Below, in pieces: positions 24,889 through 33,745 of a DNA stretch of 64,000 bases. The position numbers and the translations under genes were made by a program. The DNA is taken from NCBI GenBank assembly GCA_024399065.1, contig JAKSIB010000004.1:1-64000 (forward strand). The letters are read 5' to 3'. The notes under the pieces were generated by a model that was not told the DNA's origin, made no database searches, and saw only the letters and a list, made by a program, of their open reading frames with translations. Every line of letters begins with the position of its first letter. Position 1 is the first letter of the stretch. The DNA comes from Fibrobacter sp. (lineage in GTDB: Bacteria > Fibrobacterota > Fibrobacteria > Fibrobacterales > Fibrobacteraceae).

Positions 24889-25950
24889 ATGAAGAAAATC
24901 TTTCTTGCAACCCTGGCTGCTGCTGTAGCATTCTCTATGGTCGGCTGCAAGGGTACCAACGAAAAGCGTGGTGACGAACATCTTAAGGATGGCCGTTATC
25001 GCAATGCCATCAACTCTTACCTCGAAGCAAAGAAGAAGGGTAACGTTTCTGATGAATTCTACGATAACTTCACCCTCGCTCTCGTTCGTGCAGCTGAAAT
25101 CGAAGCTAAGAAGGACCTTAGCAGCGATTTGATCAATGGCTACTTTGACAAGGCTGGCGTTAACATGCCGGAAGTCAAGAGCAACGAAGTCATTGAAGAA
25201 ACTGTTACCAAGATGGCTACCGTCGGTAAGCAGCAGGCTACCCAGGAAGGTGTGGACTTCAATACTGTTATCAATGCTTTCGCCCGTATCGATACCGCTT
25301 TGGTCTATGCTAAGGCCAAGGGTGTTGGTGAAGGTGCTGTAAAGACCCTCCGTCTCGAAGCTGAAAACGCTGTGGTCGCAAAGACCCTCCCGGAAATCAA
25401 GGATGAATCTGATCCGGTGGTTGCTGAATTCGGTTTGCTCCGTCTCGAATACGTTGCTCCGGAAAATGCAGAAGTCAAGGCTGCTCTTAACAAGAACCGC
25501 AAGACCACTCGTGGCTACTTCCTGATCTTCGGCGAAAACATCGCCGACGCTGCAGGTAAGCGCTTCGTTGACAAGTGGGGCTACGTCATGGCTCTCCCGA
25601 CCGTCAAGATGTCTGCAACTTCTCTCTCCGGCGAACTCCAGTTCTGGGCTTCCACCGGTAACAACACCGAACTTGACCCGTCTAAGATCAAGCTCGTTTC
25701 CACCGACGGCAAGGAAGTTGTCGCCAAGGCTGGCAGCGGCTGGTGCGAAGCTGAAGTCCTGGTCGGCAAGAAGGGCGACGAAAAGATTGAAAAGAAGAAG
25801 CAGAACATCAAGGCTGGCACCAAGGGTAAGTTGATGAACGAATTCCAGTGCTCCTTGAACGTGTCCTTCTCCTTTGCTAAGGGCTTCGTTCCTGACTACA
25901 TCGAATACAAGGACGAATACGGTATCGGCCGTAAGTACCTCGGTCAGTAA
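24889..25950 (+). CDS. Abundant-type lipoprotein, unknown function
   Basis: The signal peptide ends in a lipobox (FSMVGC), with Cys at residue 21. The next 90 residues (HLKDGRYRNAINSYLEAKKK) look like a TPR-type helix pair. The rest is predicted alpha/beta and includes a long Lys-rich hairpin (GKKGDEKIEKKKQNIKAGTK). Codon choice is very restricted (AAG, CTC, GGT, GTT), which suggests high expression. AAGGAA precedes the ATG by 8 bases. The gene stands alone with its own terminator. No family is recognised. Confidence 0.8.
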   Translation: MKKIFLATLAAAVAFSMVGCKGTNEKRGDEHLKDGRYRNAINSYLEAKKKGNVSDEFYDNFTLALVRAAEIEAKKDLSSDLINGYFDKAGVNMPEVKSNEVIEETVTKMATVGKQQATQEGVDFNTVINAFARIDTALVYAKAKGVGEGAVKTLRLEAENAVVAKTLPEIKDESDPVVAEFGLLRLEYVAPENAEVKAALNKNRKTTRGYFLIFGENIADAAGKRFVDKWGYVMALPTVKMSATSLSGELQFWASTGNNTELDPSKIKLVSTDGKEVVAKAGSGWCEAEVLVGKKGDEKIEKKKQNIKAGTKGKLMNEFQCSLNVSFSFAKGFVPDYIEYKDEYGIGRKYLGQ

Positions 25951-26075
25951 TGATGACCGCTCGGATCGTTCGTTGGGCTAAGACCCTCCGGTCATCCGAG
26001 CTGTTGTTCAAGAACACAGTGTGTACTTGATGGAAAAATCAGGAACCATGTGTTGCTTGGAACTAAATGCATTTG

Positions 26076-26107
26076 AAAAGCCTCGGTGAAAACCGGGGCT
26101 TTTTTTA
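26076..26107 (+). terminator. Terminator of lipoprotein gene
   Basis: AAGCCTCGG/CCGGGGCTT arms with a GAAAA loop are followed by seven T. Confidence 0.85.
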
Positions 26108-26121
26108 TTTACGGGGTTCCT

Positions 26122-26157
26122 TGTCATTGCGAGCCCGTAGGGCGTGGCAATCGAAGC
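26122..26157. repeat. Dispersed CATTGCGAG...GGCAATC palindrome-like repeat
   Basis: TGTCATTGCGAG, a short GC palindrome, then TGGCAATCGAAGC. The same frame of conserved ends recurs at 62536 and in part at 553. Confidence 0.6.
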
Positions 26158-26184
26158 TGTCTTTGGCTGATGTTCCGGAGCTGT

Positions 26185-27270
26185 CTATTTACGAGGTTCT
26201 CTGATTCTTGACAAAGTCCACAGGAATACGCAGGCTGCGATAGGAACAAGAACGTTCCAGGGGGCGTGGTAACGGATGCTGCCCGGTGTTGCAAACCAGA
26301 AGTAGATGAGCACAATGTGGGCGGTGTAGACGTCCAGGCTGTGGCGTCCGATGAGGTTTGTGACCCTGAAGTCCAGGGCTGCAGGCCAGGTACGGATGAT
26401 CCAGCCGATGGCCATGACGAAGCAGAAGAAGTTGGCGAAACGGAGAGGGCCTACGTGAACCTTGTTGGTCCAGAAGTCTGTAGGAAGCTGCAGTGGAATG
26501 AACTGATGGGACCACAGGAAACAAAAGGCAAGGAGCACGAGAACCGCGGGGGTCAGTTTCTGTATGACGCGTACTGTGTTGCTGGATTTGACTGCGGGCT
26601 CCGTTGCGGAACTTGAGTGCGCGTTCTCCTCGGACTTTGCACGTTTCCACCAGGCGGCGACTGCTGCCCCGGTAAAGTAGATGAACTGCCATGCGAAGGG
26701 GTCGAAGTCCCCGTGATGAATCCAGCTGGGGAATAGACTGTTAACGGCGTCGCGCAGGCCGAGGAGTGCACCGATCCATACCACAAGGGACGGCAACCAC
26801 AGGAGGAAAACCTGGGTCTTGCACCTTGCCTTGACGAATAGCGGGAACAGTACGGAACCGAGGATGAGGAATACCACGTAGAGCGGCAAAACATCTAGCC
26901 ATTCCGGCGTGTTGATCAGAAGTGCCGACCAGAAGAGGCTTTCCAGCGGGTGCTGGAAAATGCACTTGAAATTGGCTGCTAGGCTAGGCAGGAACCAAGC
27001 TGCGATAATGCAGAGGCTGATGAGAGTTGCACAGTGGTATTTCCAGATTCGTGCCGCACGACTTCGCATCCAGGATTGACTAGGGTCCTTGGCTTGCTTG
27101 CTTGTGGCAGCGAGCATTCCCACAAATCCGGACAAGAAAAAAAAGCCTTCGGCTGCACTGAAGTAGCCGAAGCACTGATATAAATAGTAAGAGATAGGCT
27201 TCCCGAAATGATCCAAGGTCATTTGCAGCAGCAAAAGGCCCCGGATAGAATCTAAAGCACGGATTCTCAC
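26185..27270 (-). CDS. OpgC-like membrane acyltransferase
   Basis: The 361 residues have about ten hydrophobic segments. The start IRALDSIRGLLLLQMTLDHFG, then FGYFSAAEGFFFLSGFVGML, matches the OpgC family (membrane protein that succinylates osmoregulated periplasmic glucans) and its relatives. The C-terminal block IGRHSLDVYTAHIVLIYFW is also typical of acyltransferase-3-like proteins. In Fibrobacter the substrate could be a surface or periplasmic glycan. It lies 12 bases downstream of the beta-barrel gene on the same strand, so the two may be co-transcribed. Confidence 0.75.
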   Translation of the reverse strand: MRIRALDSIRGLLLLQMTLDHFGKPISYYLYQCFGYFSAAEGFFFLSGFVGMLAATSKQAKDPSQSWMRSRAARIWKYHCATLISLCIIAAWFLPSLAANFKCIFQHPLESLFWSALLINTPEWLDVLPLYVVFLILGSVLFPLFVKARCKTQVFLLWLPSLVVWIGALLGLRDAVNSLFPSWIHHGDFDPFAWQFIYFTGAAVAAWWKRAKSEENAHSSSATEPAVKSSNTVRVIQKLTPAVLVLLAFCFLWSHQFIPLQLPTDFWTNKVHVGPLRFANFFCFVMAIGWIIRTWPAALDFRVTNLIGRHSLDVYTAHIVLIYFWFATPGSIRYHAPWNVLVPIAACVFLWTLSRIREPRK

Positions 27271-27282
27271 GTCGGTAGGCGG

Positions 27283-28422
27283 TTAGAAGCTAGCCTTGGC
27301 GCTCATGCCGAGGGCGAGATGCTTGTCGGTGAAGGGGCCCTTGTCGCTGTCGCCGTTGAAGTTGTAGCCTGTCCAGAATACGACTTCGGTCTTGAGAGTG
27401 GGGTACAGGTAGAAGTTTGCACCGAGGAAGTGGAAGCTGTCGTCCTTGACATCAACATCGTGGTTGTGGTATTCGTAGGAGACGCCCATGGTGAACTTCT
27501 TGTGAAGGTTGAAGCTGGGTTCGATGGCGACCATCAACTGGTCGTCGGTGAACAGCTGTTCGTCTACGGCGTAGTTGCTGTTGGTGACGCAGTAGAAGAA
27601 TGTTCCGCTCAAGTTGAAGAAGTCGTAGTTGAAGCTAGGTTCGACCAAGAAGGAATGTGTACCCTTCTCCTTGTACGGATGGGTGCCGAAGACGGCGTAG
27701 ATACCCCAGTTCAGAAGATCGTAGCTCTTGGAGTAGTCTACTTCTGCACCAAAAACGTAAGCGTTGCGGCGGCCAATATCCTGACCGAACACCCAGTCAA
27801 CGTCGACGGTTGCGATCAAGTGTTCGTCGGGACGGTTGATGACGGGGTAGGAGTAGGTTGCAAAGGCTGCGACGGTGTGGTCGTTGTTTTCGGATGCACC
27901 GAGGTATGCGCTACCGTGGCCCCACTTGTCGTTACCGAATTCTGCACCGATACCGCGGACACTCTGTTCACGGACGACGACTGCGTACTTGGCCGGGTCG
28001 CGCCAGAAATAGTGGTTGAATGCGCCTGCACTGTAGGTCATGTCGCCGAAGATCAAGCTGACTTCGTGGCTAACGTCCCAGCGGAGCTGAACGCCGTCGA
28101 AATCAAAACCGGTAAAGCGTTGTTCACCGTCACCCATTGCTGCGGAGTGGGCGAAACCGTGACGGACTTCGGAATCTTCAAGCTTGCCGTCGCCAGTGCG
28201 GTAGTTGCTATGGCTGTTGGCGCTGACCACGACGGAAACGTTTTCGTCGAGGTTTGCCTTTACGGAAAGGTCGATGTCCTGGTTTGCTGCGTTCTTGGGA
28301 TCAAAGTCGTCGTCAAAGTAGCTTGCGTAGTCGAAGTTTACTTCACCATTGATTTCGATATCTGCGGCGGAGGCGAGGCCTGCTGCACCCAGGATTGCCA
28401 GAGGCAAAATCATTTTGCGCAT
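27283..28422 (-). CDS. Outer-membrane porin-like beta-barrel protein
   Basis: The signal peptide MRKMILPLAILGAAGLASA is followed by repeated amphipathic strands rich in aromatics and a C-terminal Phe (ALGMSAKASF), as expected for Bam-inserted barrels. Segments such as VQLRWDVSHEVSLIFGDMTY and FGAEVDYSKSYDLLNWGIYA are porin-like. The substrate is unknown. It has restricted codon use and is probably well expressed. Confidence 0.75.
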   Translation of the reverse strand: MRKMILPLAILGAAGLASAADIEINGEVNFDYASYFDDDFDPKNAANQDIDLSVKANLDENVSVVVSANSHSNYRTGDGKLEDSEVRHGFAHSAAMGDGEQRFTGFDFDGVQLRWDVSHEVSLIFGDMTYSAGAFNHYFWRDPAKYAVVVREQSVRGIGAEFGNDKWGHGSAYLGASENNDHTVAAFATYSYPVINRPDEHLIATVDVDWVFGQDIGRRNAYVFGAEVDYSKSYDLLNWGIYAVFGTHPYKEKGTHSFLVEPSFNYDFFNLSGTFFYCVTNSNYAVDEQLFTDDQLMVAIEPSFNLHKKFTMGVSYEYHNHDVDVKDDSFHFLGANFYLYPTLKTEVVFWTGYNFNGDSDKGPFTDKHLALGMSAKASF

Positions 28423-28565
28423 ACAATTCTTCCAATTGATTAAAATTTTCGTGAAAAAGATAGAAATATCGCAACTGAAAACCCAATGAATGTGGGTGTT
28501 TGAGGTAAAAATAAACCCTAGACTCTTTAGTTTTGTAAATTTGCCATATAATTATAAGGTGGATT

Positions 28566-29195
28566 ATGCGCTTTTTTAAGATTCTTTGTTTTTCCCTTGC
28601 AATGGGAGTATCCTTGTCTTTTGCCATGACGGCAAATGAGGCTATGGAAAAGTCCAAGGCCTGGTTTAAGTCCAGCAAGGCCTGGAGTTTGAATTTCAAG
28701 GTTCAGGTTTTTTATGCCGACTCCCCGGATATCGCTTCTCAGCAGGGAAGCCTCACCGTGGCCGAGGGCGACAAGTTTACCTTGGACCTTGCAGGGATTC
28801 AGTTCTACAGTGATGGCGAAAGTTTGTGGCAGTATAATGTAGAACAGAAGCAGGTCCTGATCAAGGCGGTGGAGGATCTGTCCAGTTCTCTCCATCCTTC
28901 GGAACTTTTGTTCAAGTATTTGAATTGCAAGGCCCTCCAGATTACCGATGGCGTTTTCAATGGCCAGAAACTGTGGGTGCTGAAACTTGACCCTTCCAAG
29001 TATGCGGGCCAGTTTGACCAGATGGACGTGTGGCTCAGCAAGAAGGATTTTTCCCCGGTGCGCCTTTATACGGTTGATCCTGCAGGTAACAGTTCCTGGT
29101 ACAACATTATCGACCTGAAGGTTGTGAAGAAGATTTCTGATAATGACTTTAAGTTCAAGAGTATTGAGGGCGTCGATGAAATTGACATGCGATAG
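28566..29195 (+). CDS. lolA: Outer-membrane lipoprotein carrier LolA-like protein
   Basis: The signal peptide MRFFKILCFSLAMGVSLSFA is followed by the LolA half-barrel pattern: MEKSKAWFKSSKAWSLNFKV, GSLTVAEGDKFTLDLAGIQFYSDG written in two strands, then LWQYN, and a later SPVRLYTVDPAGNSSWYNI. LolA ferries lipoproteins from the LolCDE transporter through the periplasm. The length of 209 is normal. It is the first gene of a four-gene run and overlaps the next by 20 bases. Confidence 0.85.
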   Translation: MRFFKILCFSLAMGVSLSFAMTANEAMEKSKAWFKSSKAWSLNFKVQVFYADSPDIASQQGSLTVAEGDKFTLDLAGIQFYSDGESLWQYNVEQKQVLIKAVEDLSSSLHPSELLFKYLNCKALQITDGVFNGQKLWVLKLDPSKYAGQFDQMDVWLSKKDFSPVRLYTVDPAGNSSWYNIIDLKVVKKISDNDFKFKSIEGVDEIDMR

Positions 29196-30819
29196 CTTTT
29201 GCTCAAAAATCCTGATGGGTGCGGCGGTGCTGTCGGCAACGTCCATGGCTGCGGAAACCCTGTTCAGCAACGACGTGTTCAATGTGAACGAAACGGGCTC
29301 TGTGGGATCCCTTTGGGCGTTTTCACGTGGCCAGGTTTATAGCGGTGTGACTCGCTTGAACTTGGACGTGGGTAGCTCTGGCAATGTCCTTGTCACTGAA
29401 ACAAGCAACGGTCCTGTGGAAGACACGGTGTCCGCAGTTCAGGAAGGCGTTTTTAGCGACGTTCTTGCTGAACATAGAAGAACTCCTGCAATCTATGCCG
29501 GAAGCAAGGGCTATGTGTTGCCGATGCTGGAGATGAATGATGACGGGGCATATCTGATTCCCAGCGGTTTCTTCTCTATTTCCGACGTGGACGATCCTGT
29601 CGGTATGGAGCTGAAGGTGCCTGATGCGTATAGCGACCTTGATTCCATAAAAGTTGATGGCGTCCGTGGCCAGATGGCCTATGCGGTCAGCGCTTTTGCT
29701 TTTGATTCCTCGTCTAAGAATTTGTGGATTGCCCGCGGTGCTGCTGGCTTGGGCTTGTACAGTTTTTCCGGCAGTTCCTCTACAACAAGAAACTTTGCCT
29801 TGAATTCATCTACCGCAACTTTGGATACGGCCAAGTCCAGCTACAAGTGGGACGAAAAGAAGAATCCGTCCATCTACGGATTGGCCTTGCATCCTGAAAC
29901 CGGAGACCTTTGGATGGCAACTTCCAAGGGTATGTGGATCAGGACAAAGTCTGGTGACGTGAAAAAGGCTTCCTCTGTTTTGAATACAGACTCTCGCGTT
30001 ACCGGCGTATGGATTGGCGGCGATCCCTTGCAGATTATTGCGGAAACATCTTCCATGGAAGAAAACTTGCCCAAGGGTTCCTTGTGGCGCCTTGCCAAGG
30101 GTTCTGCTGATTTCGCCAAGGTGGATTTCCTGGATACGGCTGGAAAGAAACAGAAGAGAGATATTTATGATGATGGTGACTATACGGTAAGTAGTGTTAC
30201 GTTCCTTGGTGAAAATGCCTTTGTTGGTGTAGTTGCCGTGGGCGGTACCGTCAGTGGTTATTTCAAGCTTGATTCCAAGGGTGCTCGCGCCTGGGAAATG
30301 GATGACGACGGAAAGAGCAGCTGGCTTTACGGTTACGAAACTGGCGCAACGGATCGAGATGTCGTTATCACGTCGATTTGTTCTTTCCCGCTGACCAAGA
30401 ATATACGTGGCTTGGCCTTGTCTACCTACGGGAATGGTATCTCTGTTTCCGCCGACTCGGGAAAAACCTGGACTCCGATTCTGAACCGCGCAAAACTGGG
30501 TAATGACTTGGGCTCCGTTCGCATGGTGCCTTCTGTGATTACCGCGGGTGACCAGGCTCTTGTTTCCTACAAGGTGAGCAAGAATTCCAAGATCACCATT
30601 GACGTGTTCAGCTACGACATGAAGAAAGTCAAGACCATTGTGAAGGACGCTCCCCGCGAAGCTGATGCTTCCCGCAGTACAAATCCGAGAGTTGATTTCT
30701 GGGATGGTTTTGATAAGCATGGCCGCGCCTGCTCTATGGGCGTTTACTACGTTCGCGTGAAGGACAACCACGGCCACATTGGTTGGGGCAAGGTCATGAC
30801 ATTGGGAGGGCATAAGTAA
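29176..30819 (+). CDS. Secreted propeller-like protein with FlgD-type C-terminal module
   Basis: ATG 29176 begins a signal peptide (MKLTCDSFCSKILMGAAVLS..SMA); an ATG 33 bases upstream lies further inside lolA. The middle has repeated strands typical of beta-propellers (IYGLALHPETGDLWMATSKG, GLALSTYGNGISVSADSG..TW, a sialidase Asp-box-like turn). The last about 80 residues (VDFWDGFDKHGRACSMGVYY) match FlgD-like/T9SS type B or A sorting modules. I infer a surface or secreted protein. It overlaps lolA and is 2 bases from the PorV-like gene. Confidence 0.7.
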   Translation: MKLTCDSFCSKILMGAAVLSATSMAAETLFSNDVFNVNETGSVGSLWAFSRGQVYSGVTRLNLDVGSSGNVLVTETSNGPVEDTVSAVQEGVFSDVLAEHRRTPAIYAGSKGYVLPMLEMNDDGAYLIPSGFFSISDVDDPVGMELKVPDAYSDLDSIKVDGVRGQMAYAVSAFAFDSSSKNLWIARGAAGLGLYSFSGSSSTTRNFALNSSTATLDTAKSSYKWDEKKNPSIYGLALHPETGDLWMATSKGMWIRTKSGDVKKASSVLNTDSRVTGVWIGGDPLQIIAETSSMEENLPKGSLWRLAKGSADFAKVDFLDTAGKKQKRDIYDDGDYTVSSVTFLGENAFVGVVAVGGTVSGYFKLDSKGARAWEMDDDGKSSWLYGYETGATDRDVVITSICSFPLTKNIRGLALSTYGNGISVSADSGKTWTPILNRAKLGNDLGSVRMVPSVITAGDQALVSYKVSKNSKITIDVFSYDMKKVKTIVKDAPREADASRSTNPRVDFWDGFDKHGRACSMGVYYVRVKDNHGHIGWGKVMTLGGHK

Positions 30820-30821
30820 TT

Positions 30822-31877
30822 ATGAATTTCGAATTACGAATGACGAAAGCCCTCGGAATCTTGGCGCTTGCTTTGTGTAGTGCAGTGCCTGCCTTTGCAT
30901 GGGACCAGAAGAAGGCAACCCTTGGTAGCTTTGACGGTTTTGTGGAACGTATGGGTGCTGGTGCCCGCGAACTTGGCCGCGGCAACACTGGTACGGCGGA
31001 TACGGCTACCATGCCTGCTGCTTACTGGAACCCTGCTATTCTTGGTTTCCGTGAAAACGTAAATCTTTCCATTGGTGGTGAACGTCGCGAATTGGATCGT
31101 GCCGGTGGTTCGCTTGGTATTGAAACCAAGGTGGGTAAGCGAATGGGCGTTGGCTTTGCCATGCTTTATCGTGGCGACTTGGCCTTTGACGTAATCGACG
31201 ATGACGACCAGACCTTGGGAACGGCCACTCCGTATTTTACCATGATGTACTTGGGCTTTGCCTATCGTGCTACACGTCGTGATGCAATTGGTATGTCCCT
31301 TTCCATGAGCTACGATAACTTGGATGTGTCCGAGTATTTTGAAGGCGTGGAATTGGTGGATGATTACCGTAGCCCCATGACTATCAACTTGAGCTGGCTC
31401 CGTCAATGGAACGACAAGTGGTCCACTTCTGTGGTAATCCGCAACTTGAGTTTCAGCAAGAACCTTTCTGCCCGATGGACCAAGAACACCAGCACGGACA
31501 ACTCCGTTGCAAGTACGGAAGGTGTTCGCCCCAAGATTCTGCAGATTGGTTTGGGATACCGTTCCAAGATTATGGACAAGCCTGTTTTCGCCTGGATGGA
31601 AGCTATCGACTACCAGGTGGCAGATACTTTGTTGGCCTTTGACCCTGATAGACATCTTTGGACGGGCCGTGTTGGCTTTGAATGCGAAATTATTCCTAAC
31701 GGTACTGTTCGCGTGGGTATGGACGACTTGGACTTTACCCTTGGCGCCGGCTACAAGTTTGATATTCGCATCGGCAAGAAGAAGTATCCGCTGGATGTGA
31801 ACTACGCTCTGGTTTATGAAAGTGGCGCCGGCCTCTGGGGCCCTGTCAGCATTGGCGTTCGTGGAAGTCTTCCTTGA
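30822..31877 (+). CDS. PorV/UPF0164-like outer-membrane protein
   Basis: A signal peptide (ALGILALALCSAVPAFA) is followed by GAGARELGRGNTGTADTATM and AAYWNPAILG, the conserved opening of PorV/PorQ/UPF0164 barrels (GARxxGMGxAxxAxxxDxxAxYWNPA). About 350 residues of amphipathic strands follow. PorV shuttles T9SS cargo at the outer membrane; other members are FadL-like. It is adjacent to a gene for a protein with a sorting module, which suits a T9SS-related role. The stop overlaps the recF TTG by 4 bases. Confidence 0.7.
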   Translation: MNFELRMTKALGILALALCSAVPAFAWDQKKATLGSFDGFVERMGAGARELGRGNTGTADTATMPAAYWNPAILGFRENVNLSIGGERRELDRAGGSLGIETKVGKRMGVGFAMLYRGDLAFDVIDDDDQTLGTATPYFTMMYLGFAYRATRRDAIGMSLSMSYDNLDVSEYFEGVELVDDYRSPMTINLSWLRQWNDKWSTSVVIRNLSFSKNLSARWTKNTSTDNSVASTEGVRPKILQIGLGYRSKIMDKPVFAWMEAIDYQVADTLLAFDPDRHLWTGRVGFECEIIPNGTVRVGMDDLDFTLGAGYKFDIRIGKKKYPLDVNYALVYESGAGLWGPVSIGVRGSLP

Positions 31878-33115
31878 TTCGTGATATATTCATAAGTGGC
31901 GTTCGCAGTTTGAACGGGTTCGAGCAGACGTTCGGGCCCGGCATTACTGTGGTGTACGGTCCTAATGGCTGTGGCAAGACGACGCTGCTTGAATGTATCC
32001 ACTTGCTGGGGCAGGGATTTTCCTTTAGGACGAAGGACCAGAAGGAATTGATTTCTTGGAAGGCGGATGAGTTTATTGTCCGCGGGAACTTTGAAGATGT
32101 GGCTGCGGATTCCGATCTTGCAAGTTCTGTACCGGGCCGGGCCCGAAAGCGTGCCATACGCGTCCATCGTCGCGGAAGCGAGGTGAAGGAAAACGGCGAA
32201 AGCCTGAAGTCGGCTGCGGGTCTGTTCGGCGGTTGCCCTGCGGTAATCATGCAGCCTTCGGATATTGAACTTTTGCGTGGCGCTCCCGAGGTTCGTAGGC
32301 ATTGGCTTGATGAAATCCTGTGCTATCGATCTGCGGCGAACACGACGGTCCTGCGTCGCTATAAGCGTGTTCTGCAGCAGCGTAACCAGTGGCTGAAGCA
32401 GTACAAGAAGGGTGGTGCCGATGCCGCTGTGGGCGGCGAGGCTCTCTTTAGGGTGCTTACAGAACAGCTTATTGATTTGGGCGCCAAACTTTGGGCGGCA
32501 AGACTTGCCTTGGCTGCGGAAGTGTCCCCGATTATAACCAGCTACTACCGTAAACTTTCCGGCGGTGTGGACGAAATTACCTGCGCCTACAAGAGTTCTA
32601 TCCTGAAGGAGTTGGACGCGTTGGACGGTGCCGACTTTTTGGGGAATGACGAACTTGACGAGATGGGCGCTGGGATGCCTGCGGGAACGGAAGACAGTTC
32701 TGTTCCGCAGTCTGCGGCGGATGCTGAAGTGGTTGACGAGGCGGTGCTTCGTGATGCGTTTGCCCGTAAGCTTGCTGGCCTGGAATTTGTGGAGCGCTTG
32801 CAGGGACAGACCATGGCCGGACCCCATCGAGATGACCTTGGTGTGTGTATCGGAGGTTACGAGATGCGCTCTGTGGGTTCCCAGGGGCAGTGCCGTTCTG
32901 CGGCGGTTGCAATGCGCTTTGCGGCGGTGGATGTGGCGTCACGCTACTTGAGCAAGCCGATCCTGCTGCTGGACGATATCTTTGCTGAACTTGACGTTCA
33001 CAGGCGTGACGCCGTGGCGTCGCTCATTCGTGAAAAACAATGCCAGGTGGTGATCGCGACGCCGCAAATCGAGGATTTGCCATTCACCGCCGACGCGGAA
33101 ATTCAATTGCATTAA
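31874..33115 (+). CDS. recF: DNA replication and repair protein RecF
   Basis: This is an SMC-like ATPase with Walker A YGPNGCGKTTLLE (about 28-40), RecF-specific VHRRGSEVKENGESL, MQPSDIELLRGAPEVRRHWL and QRNQWLK, signature GSQGQCRSAAVAMRFA, and Walker B ILLLDDIFAELD. RecF loads RecA on gapped DNA together with RecO and RecR. The start is a TTG in a TTGA overlap with the preceding gene. An Asp/Glu-rich insertion (GNDELDEMGAGMPAGTEDSS) lengthens it to 413. Its position in an envelope operon rather than beside dnaN is unusual. Confidence 0.93.
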   Translation: MIRDIFISGVRSLNGFEQTFGPGITVVYGPNGCGKTTLLECIHLLGQGFSFRTKDQKELISWKADEFIVRGNFEDVAADSDLASSVPGRARKRAIRVHRRGSEVKENGESLKSAAGLFGGCPAVIMQPSDIELLRGAPEVRRHWLDEILCYRSAANTTVLRRYKRVLQQRNQWLKQYKKGGADAAVGGEALFRVLTEQLIDLGAKLWAARLALAAEVSPIITSYYRKLSGGVDEITCAYKSSILKELDALDGADFLGNDELDEMGAGMPAGTEDSSVPQSAADAEVVDEAVLRDAFARKLAGLEFVERLQGQTMAGPHRDDLGVCIGGYEMRSVGSQGQCRSAAVAMRFAAVDVASRYLSKPILLLDDIFAELDVHRRDAVASLIREKQCQVVIATPQIEDLPFTADAEIQLH

Positions 33116-33145
33116 AAAGGTTCCTTCGCCAGGGAACGCCCAAAA

Positions 33146-33179
33146 AGAAAAGCCCGCGGCACTTGCCACGGACTTTTTC
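33146..33179. terminator. Bidirectional terminator between recF and mscL
   Basis: GCCCGCGGC/GCCACGGAC arms have A-rich and T-rich flanks. Confidence 0.75.
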
Positions 33180-33213
33180 TAAAGCTTTTGCTCGGTATTA
33201 ACCGACTGCTACC

Positions 33214-33663
33214 TTACTTTTTAAGAAGGTCGCGGATTTCGGTGAGGAGCTTTTCTTCTGCGGACGGTTCAGGAGGAGCCGGCGGTGCAGGAGGTTCAGC
33301 AGGAGCTTCTTCAGCCTTGCGCATGTTCTGCATAAAGCCAAGGAACTTCTTCATGACGAGGAAGACGACGATTGCAACGATGAGGAAGTCAACGATGCCG
33401 CCGATGAAGTTGCCGTAAGGAATAGCAACGCCAGCATCGGTGGTGTAAACCAGTTCCTTGAGGCCGGCACCTGCGTCCTTGCCACCGCCCATAGCGATGA
33501 TGGCGGTAACGCCCGGCATCACGATGTCGTTAACGAAGGAGGTTACGATTTTACCGAATGCACCACCGATGATAACACCGATAGCCATGTCGACGATATT
33601 GCCCTTGAATGCGAATGCCTTGAATTCTTCAAGAAGGCCTGTTGCTTTACCTTTGATACCCAT
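33214..33663 (-). CDS. mscL: Large-conductance mechanosensitive channel MscL
   Basis: ATG 33663 is preceded by AAGGAG at ideal spacing; the open frame upstream is ignored. The 149 residues show FKGNIVDMAIGVIIGGAFG (TM1, pore), a periplasmic loop, PYGNFIGGIVDFLIVAIVVF (TM2) and a C-terminal helix EEKLLTEIRDLLKK. An unusual Ala/Pro/Glu linker (EEAPAEPPAPPAPPEPSAEE) precedes that helix. It releases solutes under hypo-osmotic shock. Confidence 0.96.
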   Translation of the reverse strand: MGIKGKATGLLEEFKAFAFKGNIVDMAIGVIIGGAFGKIVTSFVNDIVMPGVTAIIAMGGGKDAGAGLKELVYTTDAGVAIPYGNFIGGIVDFLIVAIVVFLVMKKFLGFMQNMRKAEEAPAEPPAPPAPPEPSAEEKLLTEIRDLLKK

Positions 33664-33745
33664 GTTGGGCTCCTTTTGTTGAGTTTGGCTAAAAAATACA
33701 TTAAACCTTGGGCTTTGCAAGTGGTATTTCTAAATTGTGTGCGCT

